Shown: positions 1 through 9,482, counted from the stretch's first letter. The stretch is DNA of 36,966 nucleotides from S010-25 sp964466455 (GCA_964466455.1 CAYXNL010000018.1:1-36966), one strand, 5' to 3'. The notes: generated by a model from the letters alone, not told the origin. Translations and numbers: made by a program.

Positions 1-1140
1 AATAAAGAGGAACACGTACGTATAAAGGGCTCACCTATTTATGGTACGGATGGGCAGCTATTTCTTGGTGAAGCAATATTCCCGATTGCAAGCTCCGATG
101 ACCTGGGTTGTGATCAGCAACGTATGCTGGGAATCTCACCTTCTTTTCTGGCATGCGTTGAAGAGATGTCCAACGCAGCTGGTTCCGAAGTACCTGTTTT
201 GCTAAATGGTGAAAGCGGTGTAGGCAAAGAACTGGCTGCCCAGTTTATTCATAACAAATCATCACGAAAAATACAGCCTTTCATAGCCATTGACTGTACC
301 GCTATATCCGAAGGTATTTTCGAAAGTGAACTGTTCGGCCATGAACGCGGAGCTTTTACCGGCTGTGTTGGACGTCGCTATGGCTTAATTGAATCAGCAG
401 ACGGTGGCACGCTGTTTCTTGATGAAATCGGTGAGATACCATTGCCACTGCAGGGCCGGCTGTTGCGGGTACTCGAAACTGGTCATTATCGCCGTCTGGG
501 TGGCCGGGAAGATCTGTATGTTGATATTCGCGTAGTTTGCGCAACCCATGCTAACGTAAGAAAAATGGTTGAACAGGGCAGCTTTCGTGCGGATCTTTAT
601 TATCGTATTGCCGGTATATCCATTACTATTCCACCACTGCGAGAACGTCGTGCAGATATTTTGCCACTGGTTACAGCCATTCTTGATAAAGATCGCCTGG
701 CAGACGGTAACATTGCACGCATCACCGATGAAGCCATCGAACAATTACAAAATTATGATTATCCAGGAAATATTCGCGAATTAAAAAATATCCTGCAAAA
801 AGCAATCTCCATGACCACAACCGGTGTTATTGACACCCCCCTGCTGAAGTTAAATACACTATCCGACATTTATATTAACGCTTTGGCTGACGAGCGTAAC
901 GGCCAGCGCAATCAGAAAAATCACGCACCCAGTATTAATCGCTCATTAACGGATGTGGAAGCGACGTATATTGAATCACTGCTGCACCAGTACAACGGCC
1001 ACCGGGCAAAAGTAGCTGAGGAATTGCGTATTAGTGAGCGCACACTTTACCGAAAACTAAAACAGTATAATTTACAACTCGTCGGTAAAAAAGCCAACGA
1101 TACTCCGGGCGATATCAACCAGGTAAAAATGTCCGTATAA
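1..1140 (+). CDS. Sigma-54-dependent transcriptional activator, 5' end outside window
   Basis: The frame is open from base 1, so the N-terminus is missing and the first internal Met (124) is not a credible start. The first ~35 visible residues resemble the end of a PAS-type sensor domain (inference). A full AAA+ sigma-54 interaction domain follows: Walker A GESGVGKE (visible residues 70-77), the sigma-54 contact loop, Walker B GGTLFLDEI, and the R-finger region RADLYYRI. The C-terminal Fis-type helix-turn-helix has VAEELRISERTLYRKL. The contact loop reads GAFTGC where the family consensus is GAFTGA (Cys codon 364-366). The family hydrolyses ATP to remodel the RNA polymerase-sigma-54 closed complex from a distant enhancer. 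It is convergent with sqr. The signal sensed cannot be told because the N-terminus is outside the window. Confidence 0.93.
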   Translation, partial: NKEEHVRIKGSPIYGTDGQLFLGEAIFPIASSDDLGCDQQRMLGISPSFLACVEEMSNAAGSEVPVLLNGESGVGKELAAQFIHNKSSRKIQPFIAIDCTAISEGIFESELFGHERGAFTGCVGRRYGLIESADGGTLFLDEIGEIPLPLQGRLLRVLETGHYRRLGGREDLYVDIRVVCATHANVRKMVEQGSFRADLYYRIAGISITIPPLRERRADILPLVTAILDKDRLADGNIARITDEAIEQLQNYDYPGNIRELKNILQKAISMTTTGVIDTPLLKLNTLSDIYINALADERNGQRNQKNHAPSINRSLTDVEATYIESLLHQYNGHRAKVAEELRISERTLYRKLKQYNLQLVGKKANDTPGDINQVKMSV

Positions 1141-1154
1141 GCGGACATTTTTAC
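1123..1154. terminator. Bidirectional hairpin between convergent genes
   Basis: A perfect 13-bp inverted repeat (GTAAAAATGTCCG, six-base loop, CGGACATTTTTAC) overlaps the last codons and stop of the activator gene. It lies 33 bp from the stop of the convergent sqr. The stem ends in an A/T run on both strands, so it can serve as a rho-independent terminator in either direction. Confidence 0.75.
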
Positions 1155-1187
1155 GCCGGTAAATTTTTACTCTGGCTCGTTGCTGTT

Positions 1188-2456
1188 TTATTGTAGCTTT
1201 TCAATCCCAAGTAATTTAAGAATATATTTTTCGTACAACGGTTCTGATGTGCCTTTTTTCATCTTGCGAATAAAGTATTTTTCAAAGGCAATTTTCGCCA
1301 GATGTACCCACTTGCCCTTCTTAAACCAGGCGACATTACGTGGAGGAATTTGTGGTAACGCCACAAAAGCTGCGCCGGTGTCGCCCATGTCAGCCAGACA
1401 GATGGCATTCCAGGTTGCCGTAGTTGCTGGCTCCTTACCTTCCAGGTCAGCCGCAATATTTTGCACAATAGAAGTGACCATAGACTCAATCATATAACCT
1501 GTTTTTGGTGTTCCAGTCGGTACCGGTGTCGCTTCAATGGGTGGGATAGCAATACAGACACCGGCAGAATAAATATTATTATAAGCGGGACTTCGCTGAT
1601 ATTTATCAACGATGACAAACCCACGCGGGTTACACAACTCCGGTACCGATGCCACCGCGTCAACACCTTTAAATGATGGTAGCATCATGGCAAATTTAAA
1701 GTCCACTTCATGTTGCTTAATCGTTTCACCGTTATCATTCAGTTCATCAGCATATAATTTACCCTCTTCAACTTTTGTCGTTTTTGCATTGGTAATCCAT
1801 TTGATATGATGACTGCGTAGCTCACTTTCCAGCATGGATTTTGAATCCCCTACCCCACCAAGCCCCAGATGGCCGATATAAGGCTCAGAGGTGACGAATG
1901 TCATTGGAACCCTGTGACGAATTTTTCGTTTGCGTAAATCGGCATCAACAATGAAGGCAAACTCATAGGCCGGACCAAAACAGCTTGCTAATGGCATAGC
2001 GCCGATAACGATAGGTCCCGGATTTTCTAATATTTGCTGATATTTTTCCCAGGCTTTTTCTGCATGATCGACAACACAGATAGATTCCGTGTAACCACCA
2101 GGACCCGAGCCGTCGACCTCCTCAAAAGCCAGCCGCGGACCGGTGGCAATAACCAGGTAATCATAATTAATCGTTTCGCCATTGGCCAGCTCTAGTGTGT
2201 TATTAGAAGCATCAATTTTATCAACACGTTGCGCAATAAAATTAATCTTTTTTCTATTTAGATATTTATCAATTGGCAGAGTAATGGCGTTACGATCGCG
2301 CCAGCCAACCGCAACCCATGGGTTTGACGGCACAAACTGAAAGTAATCATTTTCATTTATAACGGTAACATCGTGTTTTTTACCGACCTGCGCCTTCATT
2401 TCATAAGCAGCCGGCATGCCGCCGGTCCCCGCCCCTAAAATTACAATATGTGTCAT
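1188..2456 (-). CDS. sqr: Sulfide:quinone oxidoreductase
   Basis: 422-residue FAD flavoprotein of the disulfide oxidoreductase superfamily. An N-terminal dinucleotide-binding motif (GAGTGG, residues 8-13) and a second strand-turn region (DYLVIATGP) are present. Cysteines at 127, 159 and 353 match in spacing the three redox cysteines of characterised SQRs (128, 160 and 356 in the Acidithiobacillus ferrooxidans enzyme). Cys275 and Cys301 are extra. The C-terminal part has amphipathic, Lys/aromatic-rich helices (residues ~378-415), as expected for peripheral membrane attachment. The family oxidises sulfide to zero-valent sulfur or polysulfide and passes electrons to quinone. A strong Shine-Dalgarno sequence, GGGAGGAG, sits 7 bases before the ATG. 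It appears monocistronic and ends facing the sigma-54 activator. The SQR subtype cannot be assigned from inspection, and a flavocytochrome c sulfide dehydrogenase-like enzyme is the main alternative. Confidence 0.88.
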   Translation of the reverse strand: MTHIVILGAGTGGMPAAYEMKAQVGKKHDVTVINENDYFQFVPSNPWVAVGWRDRNAITLPIDKYLNRKKINFIAQRVDKIDASNNTLELANGETINYDYLVIATGPRLAFEEVDGSGPGGYTESICVVDHAEKAWEKYQQILENPGPIVIGAMPLASCFGPAYEFAFIVDADLRKRKIRHRVPMTFVTSEPYIGHLGLGGVGDSKSMLESELRSHHIKWITNAKTTKVEEGKLYADELNDNGETIKQHEVDFKFAMMLPSFKGVDAVASVPELCNPRGFVIVDKYQRSPAYNNIYSAGVCIAIPPIEATPVPTGTPKTGYMIESMVTSIVQNIAADLEGKEPATTATWNAICLADMGDTGAAFVALPQIPPRNVAWFKKGKWVHLAKIAFEKYFIRKMKKGTSEPLYEKYILKLLGIEKLQ

Positions 2457-2877
2457 ATAAAACTCCTCCCAGAGGTAAATAAATTTATGTGAAAGCAGTT
2501 ATGACCACGTTTACAGAAATCTATCCTGCTCATCGCAAATAGCTGCCATAACCAACCTGTCGATAGAGTATACATTTTTTAGATACATACCTGACACTGT
2601 CATGACATATTGACATATATAAATAACTTTTACGTTTAAAGATGTTGAAAATGATGAATACAGCCCCATTATCTTCGGGTAATGCTTGTTTCACTAAGCT
2701 GGACAGGTACATTAATGAACTAATATATAAAAACTTCATCCAATTATCACAAAGGTGGTTCTAATCAGGTATGATGAATAAATTGATGGCTTCAGATCAT
2801 TGTTTTATAGATGGTAAGAGTTAAGGAGTGTTGCTGGAACAATGTATACTGAAATAAAAATCCATTACTGGCTGACT
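2457..2877. promoter_or_regulatory. Non-coding region upstream of sqr with clustered TGACA motifs
   Basis: No convincing gene. At 2592-2615 TGACA recurs: TGACA-C-TGTCA (2592-2602) overlaps the palindrome TGTCATGACA (2598-2607), followed by TTGACA (2610-2615). This dyad could be an operator in the sqr control region. The assignment is inference. The region runs into an assembly gap. Confidence 0.35.
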
Positions 2878-2989
2878 NNNNNNNNNNNNNNNNNNNNNNN
2901 NNNNNNNNNNNNNNNNNNNNNNNNNNNNNNNNNNNNNNNNNNNNNNNNNNNNNNNNNNNNNNNNNNNNNNNNNNNNNTACTGGCTGACT
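2866..2989. other. Assembly gap (100 N) with 12-bp repeat at both edges
   Basis: Bases 2878-2977 are exactly 100 N, a conventional placeholder for unknown length. TACTGGCTGACT occurs directly before (2866-2877) and directly after (2978-2989) the gap. The true sequence is either a short collapsed overlap or a longer repeat that stopped the assembly. Upstream signals of yccA may be lost here. Confidence 0.95.
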
Positions 2990-3073
2990 GATTAAAAAGA
3001 GCCGATTAGACAGAACATATTAAAAAGTAACAGTTAATAAAGTAACAGGCAAAATTTAAAACGAGGGTTAACT

Positions 3074-3730
3074 ATGCAATCTATTTCAACAGGCCGTTCA
3101 CAATCGCATATTCTGGCGACCAACAAGGTATTGAAAAATACCTATACCCTGCTGGCGATGACGTTATTGTTTAGCGCCGGCGCAGCAGGGCTGTCAATGA
3201 CGCTTAATTTACCGCCATTCGGCCCAGTAATAACCCTGGTAGGATATTTTGGCCTGCTGTTTTTAACCAGTAAATTCAGCAAACAGGGGCTGGGGATTTT
3301 ATTTGTATTTCTGCTCACTGGCTTCATGGGACTGACACTGGGACCGATTCTAAATATGTACATGCATATGGCAAATGGGAGTCAGATAGTGATGACAGCA
3401 CTGGGAGGTACCGGGGTAATTTTTCTGGCACTGTCCGGTTACGTGTTAACCAGTCGCAAAGATTTTAGCTTTATGGGTGGTTTCCTGATGGTTGGTATCC
3501 TGGTTGCTTTCCTTGCCGGTCTGGGCGCAATGATCTTCAGCATTCCGGCTTTATCATTAGCCGTATCGGCCATGTTTATCCTGCTGATGTCCGGCATGAT
3601 TCTGTATCAGACCAGTGAGATTATCCACGGTGGGGAGACCAATTATATTATGGCAACCGTCACCCTCTATATCAGTCTGTACAATCTGTTTCTCAGTCTG
3701 TTAGAGATACTGGGCGCATTCAGAAGATAA
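3074..3730 (+). CDS. yccA: Bax inhibitor-1/YccA family membrane protein (FtsH modulator)
   Basis: 218 residues, almost the length of E. coli YccA (219), and recognisably the same protein. The N-terminal cytoplasmic stretch ends in ATNKVLKNTYTLLAMT, and the conserved C-terminal signature is IIHGGETNYIMATVTLYISLYN. About seven hydrophobic segments span residues ~25-215. In E. coli YccA is an inner-membrane substrate and modulator of the FtsH protease. The ATG is preceded by a GAGGG ribosome-binding sequence. The gene stands alone and ends in its own terminator. Confidence 0.93.
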   Translation: MQSISTGRSQSHILATNKVLKNTYTLLAMTLLFSAGAAGLSMTLNLPPFGPVITLVGYFGLLFLTSKFSKQGLGILFVFLLTGFMGLTLGPILNMYMHMANGSQIVMTALGGTGVIFLALSGYVLTSRKDFSFMGGFLMVGILVAFLAGLGAMIFSIPALSLAVSAMFILLMSGMILYQTSEIIHGGETNYIMATVTLYISLYNLFLSLLEILGAFRR

Positions 3731-3758
3731 TTGCACTTTTCATTACCGTTCCCCTTAG

Positions 3759-3786
3759 TAAGCCTCCTCGTGAGGCTTATTTTTTT
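3759..3786 (+). terminator. Rho-independent terminator of yccA
   Basis: Stem TAAGCCTC / GAGGCTTA (3759-3766 and 3772-3779) with loop CTCGT, followed by seven T (3780-3786). The right arm contains the complement of the tilS stop codon (3777-3779), so the convergent tilS gene ends inside this hairpin and probably shares it. Confidence 0.9.
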
Positions 3787-5111
3787 ACCGGCAGGCAATC
3801 AAGCTGAAGTTGCCATCCTGGCTCATTCGCATCAGCGCAATAATGTTTTGCATACCATCGGTTACCAACAGCGATTAGCTCACCCTCAAGATAAAGCAGG
3901 GGTATTTTATTTCGTTTCCAGGGTGGAATACCGGCTTCTTGAAGCAGTGATTTGAGTCGGTAGTGATGCTTTCTGCCAACAGGCTGAATCCGTTCACCGC
4001 CCTGTCTGAAGCGTATCAGTAATGTTTTATTTATTAAATCTATTTTGAACCGATGACCACTATCACTATTAACGGCTCTTAGACAGATACCAGCGCTTTC
4101 TATCTGCAATGGCTCTACGGGTTGCCAGGTGAAAGTTTGTGCCGGGTCAAAGTGGCTGGTATGCTGATATAAATACAGTTTACTCTGAAACCGCCGGATC
4201 TGGATGTCCTGCCACTGTATTAATGGCTTTGCATCGACCGCAGCATATAGCACAGAGCTAATAATTTCGTTTAGTATCGTCTGTGCTGGTGCCCGTCCGG
4301 TTAAGGTACGCAGCCAGTATCGCAGCATATTTTTCTGTCTGCCTGGTGATAATTGCAGCAGTGCAGACAGGTTTAATACGTCTGGCTGCCGGCTTGTTAC
4401 CGCTGCCAGGTCAATCGCTGCCATCGCTTCAATAATCTCAAGATTATCCTGTTGTTGTGAAGCCGCCTGCGACAAACTGCTTACACAAGCCTGCCAGCGT
4501 TGTTGCAAAACTGGCATAACGCCATGGCGGATATAATTACGGTCAATCCGCGTATCGGCATTACTTGGATCATCAATCCAGTTCAGTTTTTGCTGACAGG
4601 CATAGTGGTGAATTTCCACTCGGGAAAAATACAGGAATGGCCGTACCAGTTTGCCCACACCAAAGGGGCGTGATAATGGCATTGCAGCCAGCCCTGCTGC
4701 GCCGCCACCGCGCATCAGTTGTAATAAAAAGGTTTCTGCCTGATCATCGAGATGCTGTGCTGTAAACAGGATGCCACCTGCCTGCATAGCCTGTGCAATT
4801 GCCTGATAACGCACAATGCGCGCAGCCTCTTCCGGGCTTTGACCGGCTACGGGATGAGCGTCTACGTAGTAAACATCAAGTGGAATCGCCAGTGACCGAC
4901 AGATATTCTGGCAATGTTGCACCCAGGTATCGGCCTCACTTTGCAGGCCATGATGGATGTGTATGGCATGTATGGACAAACCCGTTGCATGACAGGCAGA
5001 CAACAGTACATGGGAATCGAGACCACCACTGTAGGCAACGGTAATATTCTGTTGTGCCGGGGTGATAGACAACGATGCCAGAGTTTGCTGGAATCGCTGA
5101 AGGAAATTCAT
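3777..5111 (-). CDS. tilS: tRNA(Ile)-lysidine synthase
   Basis: 444 residues with the PP-loop ATP pyrophosphatase motif SGGLDS at residues 28-33, the TilS N-terminal domain (HIHHGLQSEADTW, FTAQHLDDQAETFLLQLMRGGG) and the C-terminal TilS domain (LIRFRQGGERIQPVGRKHH). It ligates lysine to C34 of tRNA-Ile(CAU), turning the anticodon into one that reads AUA. It lies 36 bases downstream of accA in the same direction. The accA-tilS pair is common in gammaproteobacteria and probably cotranscribed. No strong ribosome-binding site is seen. The stop overlaps the terminator of the convergent yccA. Confidence 0.95.
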   Translation of the reverse strand: MNFLQRFQQTLASLSITPAQQNITVAYSGGLDSHVLLSACHATGLSIHAIHIHHGLQSEADTWVQHCQNICRSLAIPLDVYYVDAHPVAGQSPEEAARIVRYQAIAQAMQAGGILFTAQHLDDQAETFLLQLMRGGGAAGLAAMPLSRPFGVGKLVRPFLYFSRVEIHHYACQQKLNWIDDPSNADTRIDRNYIRHGVMPVLQQRWQACVSSLSQAASQQQDNLEIIEAMAAIDLAAVTSRQPDVLNLSALLQLSPGRQKNMLRYWLRTLTGRAPAQTILNEIISSVLYAAVDAKPLIQWQDIQIRRFQSKLYLYQHTSHFDPAQTFTWQPVEPLQIESAGICLRAVNSDSGHRFKIDLINKTLLIRFRQGGERIQPVGRKHHYRLKSLLQEAGIPPWKRNKIPLLYLEGELIAVGNRWYAKHYCADANEPGWQLQLDCLPVKK

Positions 5112-5147
5112 TGCTGACGCTGCCGTAAAATATCCGTTTACAGTGTG

Positions 5148-6116
5148 CTAACTCTTCGTTTCTTCAAGAAACTCGCCATAAGAAGTCAATCGCTGATAAC
5201 GGGTTTCCAATAACTGTTCAATACTGACTTTTTCGAAACTTTCCAGCGCCTGAATCAGCGCCTGCTTGATATTACGTGCCGTTTCATCAACATCACGATG
5301 CGCACTACCCAGCGGTTCGCGGATAATCTGATCAACCAGGCCGAGATTATGCAGACTTTTTGCAGTAATGCCCATCGCCTCAGCAGCATCCGATGCTTTT
5401 TCAGCACTTTTCCATAAAATAGAGGCGCAGCCTTCCGGTGAAATAACCGAATAGGTACTGTACTCAAGCATCATGACCCGATCACCGACGCCGATGGCAA
5501 GGGCGCCACCAGAGCCACCCTCACCAATTACAGTACAGACAATCGGTGTTTCCAGCGCCGCCATCTCAAACAAATTACGCGCAATGGCCTCAGACTGGTT
5601 GCGCTCTTCCGCATTAATACCGGGGTAGGCACCCGGCGTATCAATAAAAGTAAGAACCGGCAGGCGAAAACGCTCAGCCAGTTTCATCATACGTAGTGCT
5701 TTACGATAACCTTCCGGGCGTGGCATACCAAAATTACGCCGAATATTTTCCTTGGTATCACGGCCTTTCTGATGACCAATAATCATTACTGGTGTGCCAT
5801 CAAGACGTGCCAGTCCACCAACCAGTGCTGCATCGTCAGAAAAAGCCCGATCACCATGTAATTCCTGAAAATCGGTAAAAATCCGCTCAATATAGTCAAA
5901 CGTATAAGGGCGCATTGGATGACGAGCCAGTTTTGAGGTCTGCCAGGCGGAGAGTTTGGTAAATATGGATCGTGTCAGACTGCGGGATTTCTCTTCCAGT
6001 TTACCTATTTCCTCACCAATATTAATTTCGCTATCATCACCAACAAAACGTAGCTCTTCAATTTTAGCCTCAAGTTCGGCAATGGGTTGTTCAAAATCAA
6101 GATAGTTCGGATTCAT
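5148..6116 (-). CDS. accA: Acetyl-CoA carboxylase carboxyltransferase subunit alpha
   Basis: 322 residues, the usual length. The coiled N-terminal segment (LDFEQPIAELEAKIEEL) precedes the carboxyltransferase domain, with HGDRAFSDDAALVGGLARL, the oxyanion-hole region GEGGSGGALAIGVGDRV, and EYSTYSVISPEGCASILWK. With AccD it transfers carboxyl from biotin-BCCP to acetyl-CoA to give malonyl-CoA, the first step of fatty-acid synthesis in the cytoplasm. It lies between truD and tilS, all minus strand. Confidence 0.97.
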   Translation of the reverse strand: MNPNYLDFEQPIAELEAKIEELRFVGDDSEINIGEEIGKLEEKSRSLTRSIFTKLSAWQTSKLARHPMRPYTFDYIERIFTDFQELHGDRAFSDDAALVGGLARLDGTPVMIIGHQKGRDTKENIRRNFGMPRPEGYRKALRMMKLAERFRLPVLTFIDTPGAYPGINAEERNQSEAIARNLFEMAALETPIVCTVIGEGGSGGALAIGVGDRVMMLEYSTYSVISPEGCASILWKSAEKASDAAEAMGITAKSLHNLGLVDQIIREPLGSAHRDVDETARNIKQALIQALESFEKVSIEQLLETRYQRLTSYGEFLEETKS

Positions 6117-6213
6117 AAGTGATAATTATAAAAATAGACAGGCAGGAAAAACACAATTTATGATGAATTATATGATACAGATACTAGCATGATTCAACAC
6201 TAAACGGAAAATA

Positions 6214-7299
6214 TTACGCCATGTGCAACGACCGGTTGACTGTCAGGTTCCTCAGCATTTCATCCAGTACCACCGTTGCATAGCAACCCGCCGGTAGATC
6301 AAACTCAAGCTGTGCATTATTATCCTGTTGTTCTATCTGTAGCCCGCGTGGACATAATCGCAATGCACGGCGCATTAGTTGAACCCTGACAGCAAGCAAT
6401 CCGTCACGCAGTTCCGGAAAGTGGTTAATCACCTGCATTTCAAGCGCAGAACTGTTTGCCGTAGTCATCATATCACCTTCCCCCCACAAGCAGCCGGTAG
6501 GATGAATTTCATGGTTAATCAGGCGCAGGGATATATCAGCACTGTCATCATCTTTAAAACAGGCAGATTTGCCATCGAGCATAAACGCATCACCGGGTAG
6601 ATATTGATCCCAGTTTCCAGCATCAATACGCTCTGACAATATTTGATTAAACAACCATGAACGTGCGGCAGACAGGTACAGACTACGTTTGTGACGGGAA
6701 AACTTTTTCCGCCCGGATAACTTGACACCTGCCTGCGCTGACTGGAACATCGTAATCGCCGCCTCCAGATTATTCCGCTGATGACCAAAACGCTGTTCAC
6801 CAAAATAATTTGGCACCCCTGTACGTTCGATATCTTTGCAACGTTGAGCAAGCAAAGTAAACGCATCACGCGTGACTGAAGACTCAATGTCACGTAACAG
6901 AATACGGAAATGATTATAAGACAACGCACCACGCTGAATCTTTCGGCAGTGGCGGGTAACTTGCAGTATCTGAAGCTGCTCGGTTTCCAGATTATGCCAG
7001 TCGGGGTTGTCTCTGCCAGGCAACTGCACACTAAACCATTGTGAACTGACTGCATATTTATCTTTCAGGCCGGCATAACCAATAGCAACAGACTTTACCC
7101 CGGCAAACCGTGCCAGTTTCTGCGCGACCTCATCGGTATTCATTAAACGTTTGCGGATATACAGCCAGCAATGCTCGCCTTCACCCGTTAATGTAAATGC
7201 AATATGCTCATCAACGATAAAATCTTCCGGCCGAGTTTTAAACTTTGCACTAACCGGCAGGGTTTGAAAAGCACGCTTAAATGAAATTGTTTTATCCAA
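6214..7299 (-). CDS. truD: tRNA pseudouridine(13) synthase
   Basis: 361 residues. The catalytic motif GLKDKYA carries Asp80, the same position as in E. coli TruD. PEDFIVDE near the N-terminus and the late NYFGEQRFG motif are also family hallmarks. It isomerises U13 of tRNA-Glu to pseudouridine. The chosen start is a TTG (7299) because no in-frame ATG or GTG gives a family-length N-terminus, so the start is uncertain. In many relatives truD follows ispF. Here it sits between ligA and accA instead. Confidence 0.93.
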   Translation of the reverse strand: MDKTISFKRAFQTLPVSAKFKTRPEDFIVDEHIAFTLTGEGEHCWLYIRKRLMNTDEVAQKLARFAGVKSVAIGYAGLKDKYAVSSQWFSVQLPGRDNPDWHNLETEQLQILQVTRHCRKIQRGALSYNHFRILLRDIESSVTRDAFTLLAQRCKDIERTGVPNYFGEQRFGHQRNNLEAAITMFQSAQAGVKLSGRKKFSRHKRSLYLSAARSWLFNQILSERIDAGNWDQYLPGDAFMLDGKSACFKDDDSADISLRLINHEIHPTGCLWGEGDMMTTANSSALEMQVINHFPELRDGLLAVRVQLMRRALRLCPRGLQIEQQDNNAQLEFDLPAGCYATVVLDEMLRNLTVNRSLHMA

Positions 7300-7383
7300 T
7301 ACTATTATCCATTTTAAATCTCTTTCGGGTTAATTTCCCACCGCTTGTTGCAGGGTATTAAAGCAGTATATCTGGCTGACAGG

Positions 7384-9408
7384 TTATGTGGATAACCACT
7401 GTAACAGTGTTTCTTCGTTTATTATTTCAACATCAACAGACTGAGCTTTACCTAACTTAGAGCCTGCTTTTTCACCGGCGAGCAGGTAATCGGTTTTTTT
7501 TGACACACTACTGCTAACCTTTGCTCCCGCAGCAATCAGCATAGCCCTGGCTTCCTCACGCGAAAGGCTGGGTAGTGTACCGGTGATAACAAACGTTTTA
7601 CCCTGCAATGGCAGGCTTTCAGCCGCTGGTTTTTCTGGATTGATGATGGTTACACCTTTGCTGCGTATTGCAGTAATAACTTCCCGGTTGTGTGTCTGCT
7701 GAAAAAAAGTAACAATATGCCGAGCAACCACCAGACCGATATCGGGTACCTGTTGCAGGGTTTCATAATCGGTCTGCATCAGTGCGTCAAGCGACATAAA
7801 AGTATTAGCCAGGTTTATTGCGGTTACCTCACCTACCCCACGAATACCCAGGGCATAAATAAAACGTGCCAGGGTGGGTTGCTTACTACGGTGTATTGCC
7901 TGAATAATATTATCTGCCGATTTTTCGGCCATACGTTCCAGCGAGGCAAGCTGTTCAATTTTCAACTTATACAAATCTGCTGGTGTTTTTACTATATTTT
8001 CACCTACCATCTGCTCGATCAATTTGTCACCAAGGCCATCAATATCCATTGCCTTGCGTGACGCATAATGCTTGATCGCTTCTGCTCGCTGTGCCCGGCA
8101 GAACAAACCACCGGTACACCTTGCTACCGCTTCGCCTTCAAGCTGCTCAATCAGAGAATCACAAACTGGACAGTGGGTTAGCATAATTACCGGAGTAACA
8201 GAAGGCGTTCGCCTGTTTAACACCACACTGACAACTTCAGGAATAACATCACCGGCACGGCGAACAATAACCTGATCGCCAATATGAATATCTTTGCGCT
8301 GAATTTCATCCATATTATGCAAGGTGGCATTACTGACGGTTACCCCACCGACATACACTGGTTTCAGACGCGCTACTGGAGTAATTGCTCCGGTACGCCC
8401 AACCTGAAAATTTACATCCATGATTTCGGTAATTTCCTCTTCTGCCGGGAATTTATGTGCAATCGCCCAACGTGGTGCGCGAGCAACAAAACCCAGACGC
8501 TGTTGCAGATCGGTAGCATTAACCTTGTAAACAACACCATCAATACCATAAGGCAATGTTTCACGTTTCTGCAATAGATAATGGTAATAATCCATACACC
8601 CTGCCACTCCCTGGACAACAGTTATTTCTGGACACACCGGTAAACCAAATAACTTTAGCTGTTGCAGTAGCGCACTATGCGTTCGGGCCAATTCTCCCCC
8701 TTCTACCATACCAACGGCATAGCAGTACATACTCAATGGACGACGTGCGGTAATTTTTGGATCTAACTGACGCAGGCTTCCCGCAGCGGCATTTCTTGGA
8801 TTAGCAAACGGTTTTTCTCCATTTTTGCGTGCCTGCTGATTGAGTTTTTCAAATCCGGCTCTGGGCATAAAAACCTCACCTCGCACTTCCAGTAATGGCG
8901 GATAAGATTCGTTGCGCAGTCGCAGTGGTATCGCTTCAATGGTACGAACATTTTGTGTTACATTTTCGCCGATACGACCATCACCGCGTGTGGCAGCGTA
9001 TTTTAAACGACCCTTCTCATAGCACAAACTGATGGCGAGACCATCTAGCTTGGGTTCGGCTACATATTCAATTTGCTGCGGTGTATTCAAGCGCTCCTGA
9101 ATACGCTGATTAAATGCGGCAAGCCCTTCTTCACTGAAGACATTATCCAGTGATAGCATAGGCAGGCGATGAGTTATTTGCTCAAAGGAAGTCAGTGGCG
9201 AGGCACCGACACGCTGCGTCGGGGAATCATCTGTAATCAGTTCGGGATAGTTGTTCTCCAGTTGCTGTAGTTTCCGGTAAAGCCGGTCATATTCTGCATC
9301 AGGAATTTCCGGTTCATCCAGCACATAATAACGATAGGCGTGATAACGTAACTGTTCACGCAAATCTTCAATTTCTTTTTCACCTTTGTTTTCAACGGAA
9401 ATGGACAT
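7384..9408 (-). CDS. ligA: NAD-dependent DNA ligase
   Basis: 674 residues, standard length. The adenylation lysine is Lys120 in EPKLDG. A nucleotidyltransferase motif TRGDGRIGENVT follows, then an OB fold, a four-Cys zinc finger (CPVC...C...C around residues 405-430), a helix-hairpin-helix domain (ALGIRGVGEVTA) and a C-terminal BRCT domain (LQGKTFVITGTLPSLSREEA). It seals nicks using NAD in replication and repair. It follows dnaE by 68 bases with a dispersed repeat between, so cotranscription is plausible but not certain. Confidence 0.97.
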   Translation of the reverse strand: MSISVENKGEKEIEDLREQLRYHAYRYYVLDEPEIPDAEYDRLYRKLQQLENNYPELITDDSPTQRVGASPLTSFEQITHRLPMLSLDNVFSEEGLAAFNQRIQERLNTPQQIEYVAEPKLDGLAISLCYEKGRLKYAATRGDGRIGENVTQNVRTIEAIPLRLRNESYPPLLEVRGEVFMPRAGFEKLNQQARKNGEKPFANPRNAAAGSLRQLDPKITARRPLSMYCYAVGMVEGGELARTHSALLQQLKLFGLPVCPEITVVQGVAGCMDYYHYLLQKRETLPYGIDGVVYKVNATDLQQRLGFVARAPRWAIAHKFPAEEEITEIMDVNFQVGRTGAITPVARLKPVYVGGVTVSNATLHNMDEIQRKDIHIGDQVIVRRAGDVIPEVVSVVLNRRTPSVTPVIMLTHCPVCDSLIEQLEGEAVARCTGGLFCRAQRAEAIKHYASRKAMDIDGLGDKLIEQMVGENIVKTPADLYKLKIEQLASLERMAEKSADNIIQAIHRSKQPTLARFIYALGIRGVGEVTAINLANTFMSLDALMQTDYETLQQVPDIGLVVARHIVTFFQQTHNREVITAIRSKGVTIINPEKPAAESLPLQGKTFVITGTLPSLSREEARAMLIAAGAKVSSSVSKKTDYLLAGEKAGSKLGKAQSVDVEIINEETLLQWLST

Positions 9409-9458
9409 GTATTCTCATCTATTTATTTTCTCAGCAAGCCTCTAAATTATAACCAACT

Positions 9459-9482
9459 TACTAAGGAGAACGGTAATTAGTA
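9459..9482. repeat. 24-bp TACTAA...TTAGTA element at the dnaE 3' end
   Basis: Identical over 24 bases to 35719-35742. It is also a shortened form of the 36-bp perfect palindrome at 21989-22024. The outer hexamers TACTAA and TTAGTA are inverted repeats and the core is GGAGAACGGTAA. The dnaE stop codon (9477-9479) lies inside it. Confidence 0.8.

Noticed and set aside
2535..2548. Sigma-54-like promoter TGGCAGCTATTTGC on the minus strand upstream of sqr
   Set aside because: The GG and GC elements are 9 bases apart, not the required 10, so despite the nearby sigma-54 activator gene I do not call it.
2530..2739. 69-codon reading frame on the minus strand between sqr and the gap
   Set aside because: AT-rich, no ribosome-binding site and no recognisable domain. 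The stretch is better explained as the sqr upstream region.
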